A stretch of DNA of 64,000 bases, taken from positions 160,715 through 224,714 of the forward strand of contig NZ_WTVA01000003.1 of the NCBI RefSeq assembly GCF_009882935.1. The letters are read 5' to 3'. A program made the translations under genes and the position numbers. Under the pieces are notes generated by a model. The model saw nothing but the letters and a program-made list of their open reading frames with translations. It did not search any database and was not told the origin of the DNA. This DNA comes from Sneathiella chungangensis (lineage in GTDB: Bacteria > Pseudomonadota > Alphaproteobacteria > Sneathiellales > Sneathiellaceae). This document shows, one piece after another, positions 17,605 to 25,793 of the stretch. Positions within the stretch are counted from its first letter, which is position 1, and the number at the start of each line of letters is the position of its first letter.

Positions 17605-17905
17605 TTACCAGCTTTTAGCTATTGAGCCAAGAATAGCACCGATAAAGATAGGGATCGTATTTACCGCCAAATTGATTTTCGAGATCAGCAACAAACCCGC
17701 TGGACCTCTGAAGTCATTGGGCAATCCCAACTGACCGGCTACGAATTGGCAGAGCTTTTGCAATGCGACGATAATCAGAAGCAAAATAAAGCATTTGAAC
17801 AGGGCATGTTTCAGATTAAAGCGAAATAGCGATATAGGAACTGCCGATTACAGCAATGCAATAGGCAATGCTTATAAGCAAAACTCTTGAGAAACTAAAC
17901 TTCAT
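17605..17905 (-). pseudogene. Small membrane-protein gene broken by a one-base frameshift
   Basis: The ATG at 17905 overlaps the stop of the upstream gene as ATGA and opens MKFSFSRVLLISIAYCIAVI, then stops after 29 codons. The next frame is open from just before that stop to a TAA at 17605-17607 and encodes a fitting continuation: HALFKCFILLLIIVALQK, a polar loop with PNDFRGPAG, and a last hydrophobic helix ending KSW. The span is one base longer than a multiple of three, so removal of one base near 17816-17824 restores a 99-residue protein with three or four helices. It is either a real decay or an assembly error. AT-rich. Confidence 0.5.
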
Positions 17906-18330
17906 GGCCTCAGAAATTCTACCAGCGTGTCCTGCTCTTTCAGGACCAAACCAATGATTGTGAGAATTTCACCGAGGGCAGGGTGGCTGAGGGCGTTTTG
18001 TCTGGAAAGCATTTTTCCCAAAAGGTCGCTGTCAGGCCAAGGGGACTTGCCCGGTTCTATCACGTCAAGCTTGATTTTTTCACGCGCCATAGAGGCTTCT
18101 ATACTGAAGCACACTCGATCATCCTTTGACGAATGATCATCCCATTCACCAATGGCCAAGGCGAAGGTTACGACTTTGTCTATATGTGCATCAGACCAGC
18201 CGGCATAATAAACTGCATATGAGTCGCCGTCCTTATAAACAAAGCCATGGCCAGTTGAAGAGGGGCGGCCACAACATTTGCAAATTTTTGAAATCTCGGC
18301 TTCACCAATCTCAATGTCGTATGTTGCCAT
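17902..18330 (-). CDS. Hypothetical protein, AT-rich accessory gene
   Basis: A 142-residue soluble protein with a small Cys cluster near the start (ICKCCGRPSSTGHGFVYKDG), followed by a Tyr/Trp-rich strand region and a helical end. The fold resembles small immunity or DUF proteins of polymorphic-toxin islands, but nothing identifies it. The ATG at 18330 follows AAGGGA; a longer start lacks a ribosome site. It is coupled by ATGA to the frameshifted membrane gene. The composition is clearly more AT-rich than the core genes. Confidence 0.6.
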   Translation of the reverse strand: MATYDIEIGEAEISKICKCCGRPSSTGHGFVYKDGDSYAVYYAGWSDAHIDKVVTFALAIGEWDDHSSKDDRVCFSIEASMAREKIKLDVIEPGKSPWPDSDLLGKMLSRQNALSHPALGEILTIIGLVLKEQDTLVEFLRP

Positions 18331-18525
18331 CGGAATCCCTTGTTGTCTTCCCTGCGTATGTTCGGATGACAACTACTAAAGCCCATTTTCCTTGACAATT
18401 CATTAAATCTATACTAGTATAAACGCCTTCCCTAATCGTGACAAACTATCGTACCCAAGTCAATGATCAGGTGTGAGAGAGCCGCGCCGGGTTTCGGCGT
18501 GGCTCTCTGCGTCAGCGGGAGGATC

Positions 18526-18930
18526 TCAGGCAGTCCGGGGTTTTTGATCGCCCAGTCGCCTGAGGCTAACGGCCTGAAGGCTCGTGAGGACAGCAACGGC
18601 AATGGCGATGATCTCGACCACCCAGCTGCCCGCCACCGTCAGGCGGTCCTGGAACAGGAGGAGGGCAATTGCGCTCCCGACCACCCAGGCGACGTTGGCG
18701 GCAATGATGCCCTTCACGAACAGCGGATTGATGACTTTCCGCGTCGCCGTGAAGGCGACATCGGCGGCGAACAGAACCAAGCCTGCCCCAAGCGTATAGA
18801 GGACCCAATCGGCCATCCCCATCCAGTGCGCAAGCGGGCCCGCGAAGAGAAGCGCCACCCCTCCCGACAGAAGCGAGGTCCCTGCATCGATCAGCAGGGT
18901 CATTCGAAGTATGTTTGACTTGTCCGGCAT
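18526..18930 (-). CDS. Four-helix inner-membrane protein of unknown function
   Basis: A 134-residue protein with four membrane helices (about 9-32, 40-62, 72-92 and 98-120) and a basic tail. It looks like the small DUF-type membrane proteins often encoded opposite a one-component regulator. Here it is divergent from the HTH/MmyB-type regulator, with a palindrome between them, so the regulator may control it. A ribosome site GGAGAT precedes the ATG. No catalytic motif is visible. Confidence 0.75.
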   Translation of the reverse strand: MPDKSNILRMTLLIDAGTSLLSGGVALLFAGPLAHWMGMADWVLYTLGAGLVLFAADVAFTATRKVINPLFVKGIIAANVAWVVGSAIALLLFQDRLTVAGSWVVEIIAIAVAVLTSLQAVSLRRLGDQKPRTA

Positions 18931-18951
18931 CTTGATCTCCTTTCAGTTGAG

Positions 18952-18966
18952 CGAACCATGGGTTCG
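18952..18966. promoter_or_regulatory. Palindrome in the divergent regulator/membrane-protein region
   Basis: CGAACC at 18952-18957 is mirrored by GGTTCG at 18961-18966 around ATG. It lies 22 bases upstream of the membrane-protein gene start and about 110 bases before the regulator, a sensible place for an operator. Confidence 0.4.
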
Positions 18967-19077
18967 ACTGACAGCAGGATGCCGGGTCAGGGTTATCATC
19001 TCAATTACCTCATGGGTAATGTTCCTGCGCGTGTTTTCGGGTTATTCTGGATGCCGGAAACATGGGAAGGAGAGAAG

Positions 19078-19908
19078 ATGACCGCGTCAGCCATGCAAAC
19101 CCCGGTGCCCGAGCTCGGTCGGCTCTTGAAGCACTGGCGGCAGGTTCAGGGGCTCAGCCAGCTCGATCTCGCGCTAGAGGCGGGAAGCTCGGCACGGCAC
19201 CTGAGCTTTATTGAGACCGGCCGCTCGCAACCGAGCCGGGAGATGGTGCTGCGCCTTGGCGAGGCGCTGGAGCTGCCGTTGCGCGAGCGTAACCGGCTGC
19301 TCGGCGCCGCGGGCTACACCGCCGCCTATGGCGCGCGGTCGCTCGAGGATGCCGAGTTCGACAAGGTGCGCGAGGCGCTTGATTTCATGCTCCGCCAGCA
19401 GGAGCCCTTTCCCGCGATCGTCATGAACCGCGTCTTCGACGTGCTGATGATCAACCGGGCGGGGGCGCTGATGCTGGAAATGCTGGGGCTGCGGGCCGGC
19501 GCGGTGAAGGGGCCGCCGAATATTCTCCGCCTGACGCTGCATCCGGACGGGCTCCGGCGGGTGCTCAGGGACTGGGAGCAGGCGGCGGCGCATCTGGTTG
19601 AACGGGCGCACCGGCAGCTGAAGGGCGCGACGGAAAATGATCCGCTCCGCCAACTGCTGGCGGAGGTGCTGGACTATCCGGGCGTGCCGGAGAGCTTCGC
19701 GGTTGAAAATCCGTCTGCCGATGCGCTGCCTGTCCTGCCGCTCGAATTCCTGCTGGAGGGCGAGACCTTGTCCTGGATCACGACGGTGGCGAGTTTCGGA
19801 ACCCCGCAGGATGTCACGGCGGAGGAAATCATGGTGGAGAGTTTCTTTCCCGCGAACGCGCAGACGGAAAAACTGGTCCGCGCGCGGATGGCGGCGGCGG
19901 GGGACTAG
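19078..19908 (+). CDS. HTH transcription factor with MmyB-like ligand-binding domain
   Basis: A 276-residue regulator. An XRE helix-turn-helix lies at about residues 12-70 (LSQLDLALEAGSSARHLSFIETGRSQPSR). The rest is an MmyB-like domain with AIVMNRVFDVLMINRAG and LRLTLHPDGLR, a PAS-related pocket known to hold fatty acids in some members. The ATG at 19078 follows GGAAGGAGAG; longer frames are discarded. It is probably an autoregulated controller of the divergent membrane-protein gene; the ligand is unknown. Confidence 0.9.
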   Translation: MTASAMQTPVPELGRLLKHWRQVQGLSQLDLALEAGSSARHLSFIETGRSQPSREMVLRLGEALELPLRERNRLLGAAGYTAAYGARSLEDAEFDKVREALDFMLRQQEPFPAIVMNRVFDVLMINRAGALMLEMLGLRAGAVKGPPNILRLTLHPDGLRRVLRDWEQAAAHLVERAHRQLKGATENDPLRQLLAEVLDYPGVPESFAVENPSADALPVLPLEFLLEGETLSWITTVASFGTPQDVTAEEIMVESFFPANAQTEKLVRARMAAAGD

Positions 19909-19940
19909 CCGGTTTTTTCGAGCATCACGCCAAAAACGCC

Positions 19941-19975
19941 AAAAGCCGCTGTCCGGATGCCCGGCGCGGCTTTTT
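19941..19975 (+). terminator. Intrinsic terminator after the regulator, possibly shared with rpsU
   Basis: AAAAGCCGC at 19941-19949 pairs with GCGGCTTTT at 19966-19974, with an inner CCGG/CCGG stem and T at 19971-19975. The A-rich left arm lets it also end transcripts from rpsU on the other strand. Confidence 0.85.
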
Positions 19976-20007
19976 GAATTCTGGTAACCCGGCGAGCCGG
20001 GGCGGGC

Positions 20008-20208
20008 TCAGCCTTCGCGCTGGAGGCGCTTGCGGGCGAGCTTGCGGGCGCGGCGAATGGCTTCCGCCTTCTGGCGGGCGCGCTTTTCGGACGGCTTCTC
20101 ATAAGCGCCGCGGAGTTTCAGTTCACGGAAGATGCCTTCGCGCTGCATCTTCTTTTTCAGCGCCCGGAGCGCCTGGTCCACGTTGTTGTCACGTACAGAA
20201 ACTTGCAC
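20008..20208 (-). CDS. rpsU: 30S ribosomal protein S21
   Basis: A 66-residue very basic protein starting [20 protein letters not shown] and ending in an Arg/Lys-rich helix, the S21 pattern. S21 sits on the 30S platform and helps start mRNA binding. In alphaproteobacteria rpsU often lies next to COQ9, as here with a deformylase between on the other strand. It forms a single-gene unit. Confidence 0.97.
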   Translation of the reverse strand: MQVSVRDNNVDQALRALKKKMQREGIFRELKLRGAYEKPSEKRARQKAEAIRRARKLARKRLQREG

Positions 20209-20370
20209 AGTTAATCGTGCTCCTATCTAATTCCAAAAGTTAAGCCGGTTACGGAGTTGCGCGGGTGTATCACGCTTCATTTCCCCTGTGAAGGGGGAAA
20301 CCGCATTTTTAAGGTGAATTCCTTAAAGAAAAGAGTAAATAACATAAAAGACGCGAAATTGGAAGGGCTT

Positions 20371-20943
20371 ATGGCGATACAGGCGATACTTAAGATGGGG
20401 CATCCGGTTCTCCGGCGGCGGGCGGAGCCCCTGATTCCGCCTTTCGGCGACGAGATTTACCAGCTGGTCGAGGACATGCGCGACAGCCTGGCCGCCGTCG
20501 GCGGGGTCGGCCTCGCGGCGCCGCAGATCGGCGTGTCGAAATCCCTCGTGATCTTCGAAGTGCCGGAGGAGCGCGTGCAGATGGAGGAGGGGGACATGGC
20601 AGAATCCATCCCCTCCACCGTGCTGATCAATGCGAAGATCGAGCCGCTCACCGATGAGGTCGAGCTGGGATGGGAGGGCTGCCTCTCGGTTCCGGGGCTC
20701 CGCGGTCTGGTGCCGCGCGCGACCCATATCCGCTATAGCGGCCTTGGCCTCGATGGCAAGGAAATCAGCGTCGAGGCGCGCGGCTTCCATGCCCGCGTCG
20801 TGCAGCATGAATGCGACCATCTTTTCGGCATTCTCTATCCCGAAAGGATGACAGACCTGCGCTATCTGATGTATGAAAGTGAAGTACAGGCCTTCATGGA
20901 GGATTTGCGCGCCAAATCCGAACAGGCGGGAGACGGGACATGA
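20371..20943 (+). CDS. def: Peptide deformylase
   Basis: Removes the formyl group from the first methionine of new proteins. The 190-residue enzyme has all three motifs: GVGLAAPQIG (46-54), EGCLSVPG (102-109) with metal ligand Cys104, and QHECDHL (145-151) with ligands His146 and His150 and catalytic Glu147. The ATG at 20371 follows GGAAGGG; the frame extends 38 codons further up without a good start. It overlaps the COQ9 gene by four bases. This is likely a secondary deformylase, since the usual def partner fmt is not adjacent. Confidence 0.95.
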   Translation: MAIQAILKMGHPVLRRRAEPLIPPFGDEIYQLVEDMRDSLAAVGGVGLAAPQIGVSKSLVIFEVPEERVQMEEGDMAESIPSTVLINAKIEPLTDEVELGWEGCLSVPGLRGLVPRATHIRYSGLGLDGKEISVEARGFHARVVQHECDHLFGILYPERMTDLRYLMYESEVQAFMEDLRAKSEQAGDGT

Positions 20944-21608
20944 GCAAAAAGGCGGAGACCGAGCGGGAATGGCGAACGCGTTTGCTTGATGCGGTGCTGC
21001 CCCATGTGCTTTTCGATGGCTGGAGCCGCAAGGCGATGACGGCCGCGGCCGCGGATATCGGCGCGCCGCTCTCGGAGTTTGAGCTGGCCTTCCCCGGCGG
21101 TGCCACCGACATGATCCGCCTTTTCATCGAGACCGCCGACGATGAGATGGAGGCGGAGCTGGAAAAACGCGGCGTGCGCTCCCTCAAGATCCGCGAGCGC
21201 ATCACGCTCGCCATCCGGCTGCGGCTCGAGCTTTATGAGCAGAACAAGGAGGCCGTGCGCCGCGCCGTCAATGTCCTCGCCCTGCCGGCGAATGCGGGTC
21301 TCGCCCTGAAACTCACCGCCAATACGGTCAGCCGCATGTGGTGGGCGACCGGCGATACATCGAGCGATTATAACTGGTACACCAAGCGCCTCACCCTCGC
21401 GGGCGTTTACGCGGCGACGCTCCTCTACTGGCTCGCTGACAAGTCGGAGGGGCACCACAAGACCTGGGAATTCCTCGACCGCCGCATCGAGAATGTCATG
21501 CAGATCGAGACCGCAAAATTCAAATGCCGCGAGCGCTTGAAGGAAAAACCCGACTTTTCCAATATCCCGAGCGCGAAACGCTTCTGGCGGAATTTAACGG
21601 AGCGGTGA
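20940..21608 (+). CDS. COQ9-family ubiquinone biosynthesis protein
   Basis: A 222-residue TetR-like helical protein of the COQ9 family, which binds lipids and presents quinone intermediates to the hydroxylase COQ7. Family marks include FDGWSRKAMTAAAADIG near the start and a C-terminal WYTKRLTLAGVYAATLLYWL. It starts inside the last codons of the deformylase gene (ATGA). No terminator is visible; AT-rich DNA begins directly behind it. Confidence 0.9.
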   Translation: MSKKAETEREWRTRLLDAVLPHVLFDGWSRKAMTAAAADIGAPLSEFELAFPGGATDMIRLFIETADDEMEAELEKRGVRSLKIRERITLAIRLRLELYEQNKEAVRRAVNVLALPANAGLALKLTANTVSRMWWATGDTSSDYNWYTKRLTLAGVYAATLLYWLADKSEGHHKTWEFLDRRIENVMQIETAKFKCRERLKEKPDFSNIPSAKRFWRNLTER

Positions 21609-21748
21609 GGGAGTTAGTTCTTTTCCGCGTGTCGTTTGTGGATACTACTTCGTTATCAAGCAGATATCTAAAGCCATTAATAAGGTGTTTTGCGTGGCAG
21701 AGGTATTTGTATTGACTCGTATGGTTGGCCGAATGATTATCTCGCATT

Positions 21749-22396
21749 ATGGAATTCCTAAAAGAGTATAAGCTCTATTTACACACGATCTTTAAGTATA
21801 CGTGGGCCAATACATGGCGGCTTTTTAGCGGACATATTTTAGCTAGTATTCTCGTAGCAGTGATTTTTGCGTCGTCAGGGTTCATATACGGCGCCTTAGT
21901 TACGCCTATTGACCAATACAAAGAATTGGAAAATACATTTATTTCGGGAGTTGTTGTCGCTTTAATCGCTTTGGCATTTATGCTTGCTTTAGCACTTCTT
22001 TGGTATTTTGCGACTTCATCGTTCGGCATCTGGCGTCAGCAAGTATCGGAAATTAATGATCTTAAAAATGCAATCAAAAACAACTTAGATAAAACGCCAA
22101 TATTGGAAGCATTTCACAGTTTGGCAGATACTGGCAACGCCCTTCGCATAAAGCGCATCAAAGAGGATGAGTTTGAGTCATGGCGGCGAGAGGTGGTTGA
22201 ATTTAGGAATACTGCAATATCAATGATTAGAAATTATGTTTCTCGTACAGAGGCTATAGAATTTAATATAACTGACGTTCGCATTGATACAAAGTTTGAT
22301 CACGCTATTGATGACAAGCATAATTTGGAAATATTAAGATTACGCATTCAAATCGATAAGTTATTAAAAAATATAAAGGTGTTTGAGAAAAATTAA
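21749..22396 (+). CDS. Two-helix membrane protein, AT-rich accessory gene
   Basis: A 215-residue protein with two strong membrane helices (about 27-50 and 66-90) and a long cytoplasmic tail of charged helices (90-215) with coiled-coil tendency (IRLRIQIDKLLKNIKVFEKN). No enzyme motif is visible. Its codon use is far more AT-rich than the core genes beside it, and the gene is alone on its strand, so it is probably acquired. The ATG at 21749 has no strong ribosome site, so the start is tentative. Function unknown. Confidence 0.6.
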   Translation: MEFLKEYKLYLHTIFKYTWANTWRLFSGHILASILVAVIFASSGFIYGALVTPIDQYKELENTFISGVVVALIALAFMLALALLWYFATSSFGIWRQQVSEINDLKNAIKNNLDKTPILEAFHSLADTGNALRIKRIKEDEFESWRREVVEFRNTAISMIRNYVSRTEAIEFNITDVRIDTKFDHAIDDKHNLEILRLRIQIDKLLKNIKVFEKN

Positions 22397-22584
22397 TTTC
22401 ATTGGATGATTTTTCATAAAAAGGACAGCGTTTTATCCGCTGGCTTTTCTGTTTTATCATCTTTATCATCCCATCACCCTGCTGTTCTCAAGCGATCCGG
22501 CGCGGATTTGAAAAGTATTTCCCCTCGACCTGTCTGGCGTAGTCGCCGGCGTAAAAGCTCGCTGCTTTACGGTCTTCTATATGT

Positions 22585-22869
22585 CTATTTTGGACATTCC
22601 GGAAGGCTTAGAAGGTTGTTCTGATCCTCACCATCAGACTCTGTCTTAATGTACTTATTGCCAAAACGACTTGTCGCAACCACGATCCAGACACTTTCTC
22701 CACCAACGCTGACATAGAATTTCCATTTACCGCTTTCTATGCCTTCGATGGCTCTTGCCTGAGTAATTCTCCAGCGGGAATTGTCGTCATTAACGCCACC
22801 AATGTGCGTAATGCGTTCCCACGGATTGTCTCGGTCAACTTTGTTTATGCACCTAACTTGATGAGCCAT
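22585..22869 (-). CDS. DUF3892-family small protein
   Basis: A 94-residue protein with WRITQARAIEGIESGKWKFYV, then VVATSRFGNKYIKTESDGE and a closing NNLLSLPECP. This series is the DUF3892 pattern. These small beta-rich proteins are of unknown function and often sit in accessory islands. The region is AT-rich and next to the two-helix membrane gene, convergent to it. A GGAAGAG ribosome site precedes the start. Confidence 0.75.
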   Translation of the reverse strand: MAHQVRCINKVDRDNPWERITHIGGVNDDNSRWRITQARAIEGIESGKWKFYVSVGGESVWIVVATSRFGNKYIKTESDGEDQNNLLSLPECPK

Positions 22870-22962
22870 ATTCTCTTCCCATTAGAAATAACGAGAGAAA
22901 GACTGACTTAAATTCTACCATGAGTCAATGACTGGGTTTGTTAAGTATATACCCTCTCACAA

Positions 22963-22990
22963 AAAAAGGGCCGGAGAACCGGCCCTTTTT
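22963..22990. terminator. Strong two-way intrinsic terminator
   Basis: AAAAAGGGCCGG at 22963-22974 pairs perfectly with CCGGCCCTTTTT at 22979-22990 around an AGAA tetraloop. It ends the BCCT transporter transcript from the right and isolates the AT-rich pocket on the left. Confidence 0.93.
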
Positions 22991-23017
22991 GCTGTTGGCG
23001 GTGAGGTGGGTTGGGTG

Positions 23018-24595
23018 TCAGGCGCTGGCGCCCTGGACCACATATTTCATCTCGTGGCGGAGCCCCATATAGAGGCAGACGCACATGGCGAGCAGCACCA
23101 CCGTGAAGGGCAGGCCCACCGTGATCGCCGCCGCCTGTAGCGCGGTCAGGGCATCCGCCCCGCCGCCGAACAGGAGCGCCGCCGCGACCACGCCCTCGAT
23201 GATCACCCAGAAGATCCGCTGCACCACCGGCGCGTCGACCTTGCCGCCCGCCGTGATCGCGTCGATCACGAGGGAGCCGCTGTCACTCGAGGTGATGAAG
23301 AAGACCAGCACCAGCACGATGCCGATGGCCGAGGTGAGGGTGGCGTAAGGAAGGTTCTCGAGCATCTGGAACATCGCAAGCTCCACCTTGTCGAGACCGC
23401 CGGCGAGCGCGCCCACGTTATTGACGATCTGATCAAGCGCCGAGCCGCCGAAGACGCTCATCCAGACCAGCGTCACCAGCGTCGGGATGATCAGCACGGC
23501 GATGATGAACTCGCGCACCGTCCGGCCTTTCGAGACACGGGCGATGAACATGCCGACGAACGGCGACCAGCTGATCCACCAGGCCCAGTAGAACACCGTC
23601 CAGCCCTGCATCCAGGCCTCGTCCTGGCGGTCGACGAAATTGCTGTAGGCGACGATATTGCCAAGATAGCCGATCAGGGTGTCGCCCATGGTCGCGAAGA
23701 TGATCGCCGTCGGCCCGACGAAGAGAACGAACAGCAGCAGCACCGCGGCGATGCCCATATTGATGTTCGAGAGCAGCTTCACCCCGCCGTCAAGGCCGCG
23801 GATCACCGAAAAGAGCGCGAGCGCCGTGACCACGATGATCACCGCGATCTGGGTGTTGATCCCGGCCTCGAAGCCGAACAGATAGGCAAGCCCGGCCGAG
23901 GCCTGCTGCGCGCCGAAACCGAGCGAGGTGGCGAGCCCGAACAGCGTCGCCAGCACCGCCACGGTGTCGATCACATGGCCGAAGAAGCCCCAGCTGTGAT
24001 CGCCGATCAGCGGATAGAAGGCCGAGCGGATGGTCAGCGGCAGCCCCTTGTTATAGGAAAAGAAGGCGAGCGACAGGGCCACCACCGCATAGATCGCCCA
24101 GGGATGCAGGCCCCAGTGGAACATCGTCGCGCTCATGGCCATGCTGGCCGCCTCCGGCGTGCGCGCCTCAACGCCGAGCGGCGTCTCGTACCAGCCGGTG
24201 TAATAGGCTGTCGGTTCGGCGACCGACCAGAACATCAGCCCGATGCCCATGCCCGCCGCGAACAGCATCGCGAACCAGGACATGGTCGAGAATTCCGGCT
24301 TCGCGTCCTGACCGCCAAGGCGTATTTTGCCGACCGGCAGGACGATCAGCGCCAGGCAGAAGATCACGAAGATATTGCCCCCCAGCATGAACAGCCAGTC
24401 GAAGGCCCCGATCGACCACCATTTCGCGCCGTCAAACGCGCCCTTTGCGGCGCCCGGCGCCATCAGCACGCCCAGCACGAACAGGATCACCAGGCCAGAC
24501 GACACCCAGAAAACGGGGTGATGCACATCCATCCCCCAGCGTTGCAGGTTGCTTTGACCCACCTCATAGTCGGTTTCGTATAAGTCTTCACTCAT
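23018..24595 (-). CDS. BCCT-family transporter (betaine/choline/carnitine type)
   Basis: A 525-residue inner-membrane carrier with about twelve helices. The characteristic segment WAWWISWSPFVGMFIARVSKGRTVREF is present in helix 8 and beyond, and EPTAYYTGW in the early loop. Such carriers import glycine betaine, choline or related zwitterions with Na+ or H+, often for salt protection. The ATG at 24595 has GGGGG in front; the longer frame is unlikely. The short C-terminus lacks the long regulatory tail of BetP. Substrate not readable. Confidence 0.92.
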   Translation of the reverse strand: MSEDLYETDYEVGQSNLQRWGMDVHHPVFWVSSGLVILFVLGVLMAPGAAKGAFDGAKWWSIGAFDWLFMLGGNIFVIFCLALIVLPVGKIRLGGQDAKPEFSTMSWFAMLFAAGMGIGLMFWSVAEPTAYYTGWYETPLGVEARTPEAASMAMSATMFHWGLHPWAIYAVVALSLAFFSYNKGLPLTIRSAFYPLIGDHSWGFFGHVIDTVAVLATLFGLATSLGFGAQQASAGLAYLFGFEAGINTQIAVIIVVTALALFSVIRGLDGGVKLLSNINMGIAAVLLLFVLFVGPTAIIFATMGDTLIGYLGNIVAYSNFVDRQDEAWMQGWTVFYWAWWISWSPFVGMFIARVSKGRTVREFIIAVLIIPTLVTLVWMSVFGGSALDQIVNNVGALAGGLDKVELAMFQMLENLPYATLTSAIGIVLVLVFFITSSDSGSLVIDAITAGGKVDAPVVQRIFWVIIEGVVAAALLFGGGADALTALQAAAITVGLPFTVVLLAMCVCLYMGLRHEMKYVVQGASA

Positions 24596-24795
24596 ATTTT
24601 CCCCCATGTTTCCCCGGGCATGACACATGTTATTTCGCTTTTTCCGGGAGTTACAGGATACTTGCGTCAATGCTAATGGACCCTAACAAAACCGACGGTT
24701 TCTGTCCAATCGCGGTCCCCCGGTCGCGACCAACGAGGGGCGCCGGAGCGGACGGGGCGGGGCCGATATCAGGAGTGAACTGGCGGTTTTCCGGG

Positions 24796-25089
24796 CTACT
24801 GGCGGAAATTCACCCGGCTGTTGCCATGGCCGTCGGCGCCGATGACGAGGGTGCCGTTGCCGATAATGCGGACGTCGTAAAAATGCTTATGTTCGAGATT
24901 GTCGAGCAGCCCCTTATAGAGCACGACGGCGTAGATCTCGGTCTCGTCGATCTGATAGGTTTTGGCGGCGATCCGGCCGCCGGAAACCGCGACGACGAGC
25001 AGTTCCTTCGATTTGTCCTTCGAATAGAGGATGATCTTCTTCACCTCCGCCGCCTTGCTGCCGGAAAGGTCGAATGTGATGTCTGCCAT
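24796..25089 (-). CDS. Small protein of unknown function
   Basis: A 97-residue soluble protein read from the ATG at 25089, which has AAAAGGAGA at good spacing. The sequence alternates short strands: KKIILYSKDKSKELLVVAVSGGRIAAKTY, then an acidic turn and HKHFYDVRIIGNGTLVIGADGHG. It appears to be a compact beta-rich fold; no motif is recognised. It is divergent from the MaoC gene and 200 bases from the transporter. Confidence 0.65.
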   Translation of the reverse strand: MADITFDLSGSKAAEVKKIILYSKDKSKELLVVAVSGGRIAAKTYQIDETEIYAVVLYKGLLDNLEHKHFYDVRIIGNGTLVIGADGHGNSRVNFRQ

Positions 25090-25237
25090 GTTGGCGTCTC
25101 CTTTTATTGCCGTATTGCGCATAAAAGGGAGACGGGCGGGCAGTTCGTCTTGTGAGGAAAAGAGGCGGTGCGGCGCCGAGATTTCGCTTTCAACCGGCCG
25201 GGATTTCTGCGTATTCTCAGGCGAAAAGGGAGGGCGC

Positions 25238-25699
25238 ATGGGCGACAAACTCTATTTCGAGGATATCACAAAGGGCGATAAATTCGCCGGCGCGACGGTG
25301 ACGGTGGAGCGCGCGGAAATGCTCGATTTCGGCCGCCGCTTCGATGACCAGCCGATGCATTTCGATGCCGCCGCGGCGAAGGCGATGGGTTTTCCGGATG
25401 TGGTTGCCTGCGGCGCCTATACCTTCGCGCTCTCCTCCAAGGCGGCGACGAAGGTCTGGCAGCAATGGCATTTCCTGCCCTCGGGCCTTGGTATCGAGCT
25501 CGATTTCCTCGCGCCGCTGTTCGCCGGCGATGTGCTGACGACGGAGATGGAGGTGCTGGATACCCGGCCGAGCTCGAAGGCCGGGCGCGGCTGGCTTGAT
25601 ACCGTGCTTCGCTGCACCACGCAGGAGGGCAAGCTCGCCTTCACCACGAAAGCGCATTTCCTGCTGCTCGGGCGGCCGGATCAGGGCGGGGCTGAATAA
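25238..25699 (+). CDS. MaoC-like hotdog dehydratase
   Basis: A 153-residue hotdog-fold enzyme. The hydratase motif is present as DFGRRFDDQPMHFDAAAAKAMGFPDVVACGAY, with Asp and His of the (R)-specific enoyl-CoA hydratase class. It likely adds water to an enoyl-CoA or related thioester in fatty acid turnover. The ATG follows GGGAGGG. It ends before a terminator hairpin belonging to the convergent porin gene. Confidence 0.88.
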   Translation: MGDKLYFEDITKGDKFAGATVTVERAEMLDFGRRFDDQPMHFDAAAAKAMGFPDVVACGAYTFALSSKAATKVWQQWHFLPSGLGIELDFLAPLFAGDVLTTEMEVLDTRPSSKAGRGWLDTVLRCTTQEGKLAFTTKAHFLLLGRPDQGGAE

Positions 25700-25704
25700 T
25701 CAGG

Positions 25705-25743
25705 AAAAAAAGCCGTCCGACGGGAGTAGGGACGCCGGACGGC
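25705..25743 (-). terminator. Intrinsic terminator of the porin gene
   Basis: GCCGTCCG at 25712-25719 pairs with CGGACGGC at 25736-25743. Seven A at 25705-25711 read as a T run on the minus strand, so it terminates the porin transcript. Confidence 0.85.
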
Positions 25744-25793
25744 AAGGTCAGGACCATGAAAGGGGAGACCAGATCATGGCCCAGCGGGAATAG

